64,000 bases of DNA from Batkoa obscura (lineage: Eukaryota > Entomophthoromycota > Entomophthoromycetes > Entomophthorales > Batkoaceae). The notes beneath the pieces were generated by a model. That model searched no databases and was not told the origin of the DNA. It worked only from the letters and a program-made list of their open reading frames with translations. The stretch covers positions 992,001-1,056,000 of the forward strand of contig JASVEC010000016.1 of the NCBI GenBank assembly GCA_030770535.1. The letters are read 5' to 3'. The position numbers and the translations under genes were made by a program. Shown here in pieces: positions 61,444 to 64,000 of this stretch (the first letter of the stretch is position 1; every line of letters starts with the position of its first letter).

Positions 61444-62205
61444 ATGTATAAAATTAGTGTTTTGAGGGAAACAGGAAATAAAAATCAACAAGTAGCGTTA
61501 TTATCAACTATAGCTTCAGTATATTCTTTTGATGAATGTAAGAGTTTTAGGTTTAATATAAACAGAAATCAATATGGTGGTGTTTTTTTTGGGTTTATCA
61601 CTTTTCCATTTTTAAGCGCTATTTGAGTGAGAAATTTATTAGTAAAATTCTTAAACACAAAAATACATCCCCATATGATTATTCAAAAATAAGTAATAAT
61701 AATAAAATATCAACATTACAACCTATTATTAAAAATACAAAAAAAATTAAAGATGACCAAATTGAAACTATCATACAATATTTACTAAATGATCCAACTA
61801 TTTCATCAATATTTAATAAAAAAAATAATGATAGTAAATATTCATCAGATAATATATATATATTAAATAAAAGTAGAAGGATGATATACAGTAAATATTT
61901 GAATGATCTAAGAGATAAAGCAGTAGCTAGGTCAACGTTCTTTAAATATATACCAAGTAATTTCAAAAATGCAGCAAGAAAAACGGATCTATGTAATATA
62001 TGTGCCCAGTATACAGTATACAGTTAGGAAAAAGTTATTTGAAAATAAAATAAATACAGCAATAAAAAACAAAGTACAGATAGAAGGAATTCTCAAAGAA
62101 AAACTATACAAATTACATAAATTCTGTACTGATACTCAAAAAAATACACTTAATGAAACTATTAAAAAATTAAATAACAAAAGTTGTATAATAACTAGCT
62201 TTTAA
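61444..62205 (+). CDS. transposon-encoded protein, unrecognised, interrupted
   Basis: ATG 61444 opens a frame (MYKISVLRETGNKNQQVALL) that runs into the miniature element at 61575. Beyond the insertion the coding character resumes (61674-62027) with Lys/Asn/Ile-rich sequence, a basic AVARSTFFKYIPSNFKNAAR segment and a zinc-knuckle-like TDLCNICAQ. A second frame (61969-62205) overlaps its end in another register and is Lys-rich and helical. The arrangement looks like the N-terminal DNA-binding part of a transposon protein without its catalytic part. The family is not recognised. Confidence 0.5.
61575..61673 (-). mobile_element. ~99 bp miniature element nested in the transposon
   Basis: Minus-orientation copy from TGGTGGTG to CATCCCCA with TA on both sides. 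It interrupts the open frame of the larger element, so it came later. Confidence 0.95.
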
Positions 62206-62933
62206 ACAAAGATACAAAAAGGATATTAAAGATACAAAATGTTAAGAAATATTTACACTTTGTTAAACATAACAATAAACTACATTGTTATCCAGTATCG
62301 ATACATCAAAAAAAAGCGACATAGTTCCAATTAAAGTTATAGAGTCTATAGAAAACAGAAAAATTAAAAGATCGATCCCAGCTTACCTTACAAAGATAAC
62401 AGACAATTTAAAAATTTCGATATTTACTAAGCAAGTAGTTTGTTGAATGATAGAAATATATTATTAAGTGTTAAGATTACTTAAGCTATTAGTAGCTAAG
62501 TTAATAAATAGTCAAAGAACAAGTAGCTGTGGTAATATGTAAAAACTATTATTACTTGTACTATATAGGGATAGTTAATTATAGTTTTAAGGCTAATCGC
62601 TCCTTCCCATGTAGCTATTTGTCAACTTGGGAATATATTAATAATGTAATTATAACATTAAAATAGTTTATTTATTTGATAACAAATCTGAAATGTTGGT
62701 TATAAAGTAGTCAATAATAAATATTTCTCAATAAAGTTTTATAAGAATATGTATTTAAGATCTAATGGAAATCCAATTAACTTACAGTATGAGCTATAAT
62801 AGAATGATTTAGAACTGTGTCTGTGTACTTTTGTTTTAATAAAAGATTTGATTTTATAGAATTTTAAGCAAAGTTTTTAAAATACAAAATATTTAAATTG
62901 GATAAAATAATGAAACTAATTTAGACAGCCCTA

Positions 62934-64000
62934 TATTTTAAATAATGTGCTATCTTCATTATCTTAACACTTAATTCATATTATTTTTAAATAATTTTAT
63001 TAATCCAAAGCTAATAGTAATATCAAAAATTTCACTTTTGGAATAACTCAGAATCCAAAAGTCAATTCGAAATCCTTGTTTGATTTAAGCTTGGTGGGGA
63101 GGTTTTTAATTCATTTATGTATTTGACAAGCAACCTCGCCATTGGATTCAAAAATTAGCATTTCAACCAAATATTCTGAAGTTAAATTTAGTGTTGACTT
63201 TTTATTTACTATACTATAAATAATAAGTGCAAGCTTGTCCAATTAAGCTAACTTTATAATTTGAAGCTGTTTTATTTTCAAAAACGATTAATAAAGTAGG
63301 TAGTTTTAAGACTTTGTGGTGGTTTTAAAATCAAACCAAACCACTTTAACTCCATAACTGGCAAAATTTAAAGCTTAAGTTTAAAAATCTAATCCATTTT
63401 TGAAATAAATCAAATGATCTAAATTGCAGATGCATTTAAATAACGATCAGTTTATTTCAAAATCAGCCTCTGATTTCATTTTCCATCCCTACTAATTATA
63501 CGATACATTTTTAGGGATTCTGGAGTAATTAGGAGCTTCTTAATGGAAAATAATTTCAAGAATTAAAATCTATTGTAATTTTTTGTTGTTTTTAGTCAAT
63601 TTTAAAGCAAAAAGAATTAAAGATTATATTTGACTGTATTATTTTGATACACCACTATAAGAAATTCAATTGTTAAATTTACAGATCATTTGGTATTCTT
63701 GTTATATTTTGAATTTTATAGGTTTCTAATACTGCTAAATTTAAGAATTTGTTTTTTAAAAAAAGGTCGTTATTATTTTCCCAGAAATTTCAATCTAAGC
63801 CAAAAATCGATCATTTATGCTTTTTGTGTTGGACTTAAAACAACATTAAAGGTGATGTTTTTTTTATTTTATTACTTTTTCTATTTTTTAAGCACTATTT
63901 AAGCGGAAAGATTGTTAATAAAATTCTTAAACACAAAAATACATCCCTCTATAAGTTTAAATTCTTAGATATATTTTATGATTTATCAAAATCTAAAAAA
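62934..64000. other. intergenic with one miniature element
   Basis: AT-rich DNA to the end of the window, with a miniature element at 63850-63951. The open frame at 63690-63902 runs into that element and is not accepted. Nothing else is assignable. Confidence 0.7.
63850..63951 (-). mobile_element. ~99 bp miniature element
   Basis: Minus-orientation copy with a good core (TTTAAGCGGAAAGATTGTTA) but worn ends (GGTGATG left, CATCCCTC right). Confidence 0.9.

Larger units (their letters stand above)
59904..62933. repeat. long inverted repeat (palindrome), arms ~1.16 kb
   Basis: The arms 59904-61063 and 61775-62933 are reverse complements around a ~710 bp unique centre (the 5' part of the transposon and an inserted miniature element). 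The identical open frames on opposite strands (60632-60868 and 61969-62205; 60810-61049 and 61788-62027) show it at once. Confidence 0.95.
61065..62933 (+). mobile_element. TIR DNA transposon, ~1.87 kb, non-autonomous or decayed
   Basis: The left terminus TGGGGCTGCCCTAGTTGGTT (61065) and the reverse complement of the right terminus (TAGGGCTGTCTAAATTAGTT, ending 62933) are alike, and both are flanked by TA. The subterminal TTTCATTATTTTATCCAATTT also recurs in both arms. These ends resemble those of the ~99 bp miniature family (TGGGGATG or TGGGGCTG, then TTTCATTATTTTTTCCATTT), so the small elements may be its mobilised derivatives. Inside are small open frames (61444-62205), broken up by a miniature element. 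No DDE-type catalytic domain is recognisable, so the source of transposase is unknown. TA flanks fit Tc1/mariner-like or related superfamilies, but I do not assign one. Confidence 0.8.

Overview
The window is AT-rich nuclear DNA of an early-diverging fungus, probably a Mucoromycota or Glomeromycotina lineage. This is inferred from gene content, not proven. Fungal signs are a Zn2Cys6 transcription factor, a YPK1-type AGC kinase, a cell-wall-integrity type MAP kinase, a CUE1-like ER protein, KGD4, alternative oxidase and many 43-160 nt GT-AG introns. Signs of an early-diverging line are a relic of an animal-like Na+/K+-type (IIC) P-type ATPase and a spliced ankyrin-AAA+ gene of the CLPB/SKD3 type. 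All intact genes use the standard nuclear code.

Layout. 1-10 kb: a IIC P-type ATPase relic (+), a six-exon YPK1-like kinase (-), tRNA-Gly(GCC), and a relic of an MFS transporter (-). 11-17 kb: a secreted tyrosinase (-), then about 4 kb without genes that holds seven copies of a ~99 bp miniature transposon and a separate fold-back element, then an unrecognised protein gene (+). 19-31 kb is the densest stretch: CLPB/SKD3-like chaperone, a small unknown gene, an SLT2-like MAP kinase, CUE1-like protein, CAND1 and KGD4. 31-46 kb: a Cys/Met-rich CTR copper transporter (-), a relic frame in which TGA appears to mean tryptophan (-), a Ser/Thr kinase (+), ribosomal protein eL43 (-) and alternative oxidase (-). 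45-59 kb: a RasGEF (+), ornithine aminotransferase (-), tRNA-Ile(AAT), NC2-beta/DR1 (+), SDH3 (+), a Zn2Cys6 factor (+) and an SRF/MCM1-type MADS factor (-). 59.9-62.9 kb: a TIR DNA transposon lying against an inverted partial copy of itself, giving a long palindrome.

The genes form no single operon-like pathway. There is a mitochondrial group (CLPB-like, KGD4, AOX, SDH3, perhaps ornithine aminotransferase) and a signalling/transcription group (YPK1, MAPK, RasGEF, CAMK-like kinase, MADS, Zn2Cys6, NC2-beta). Some introns sit at places that restore strikingly conserved protein sequence, so the exon models given here are well supported by phase and homology.

The most interesting signals are: (1) a very uniform miniature element family (about 20 copies, ~99 bp, TGGGGATG-like ends, TA flanks), with inverted pairs and two same-direction pairs that share one TA; (2) a ~1.9 kb transposon whose ends resemble those of the miniature elements and which carries one of them; (3) near-identical palindrome arms with diverged ends; (4) a TGA=Trp relic suggesting DNA from a Mollicutes-like endobacterium or a mitochondrion; (5) two host gene relics whose stops look mostly like CAR-to-TAR changes, resembling C-to-T (RIP-like) decay; (6) a CLPB/SKD3-type chaperone in a fungus.
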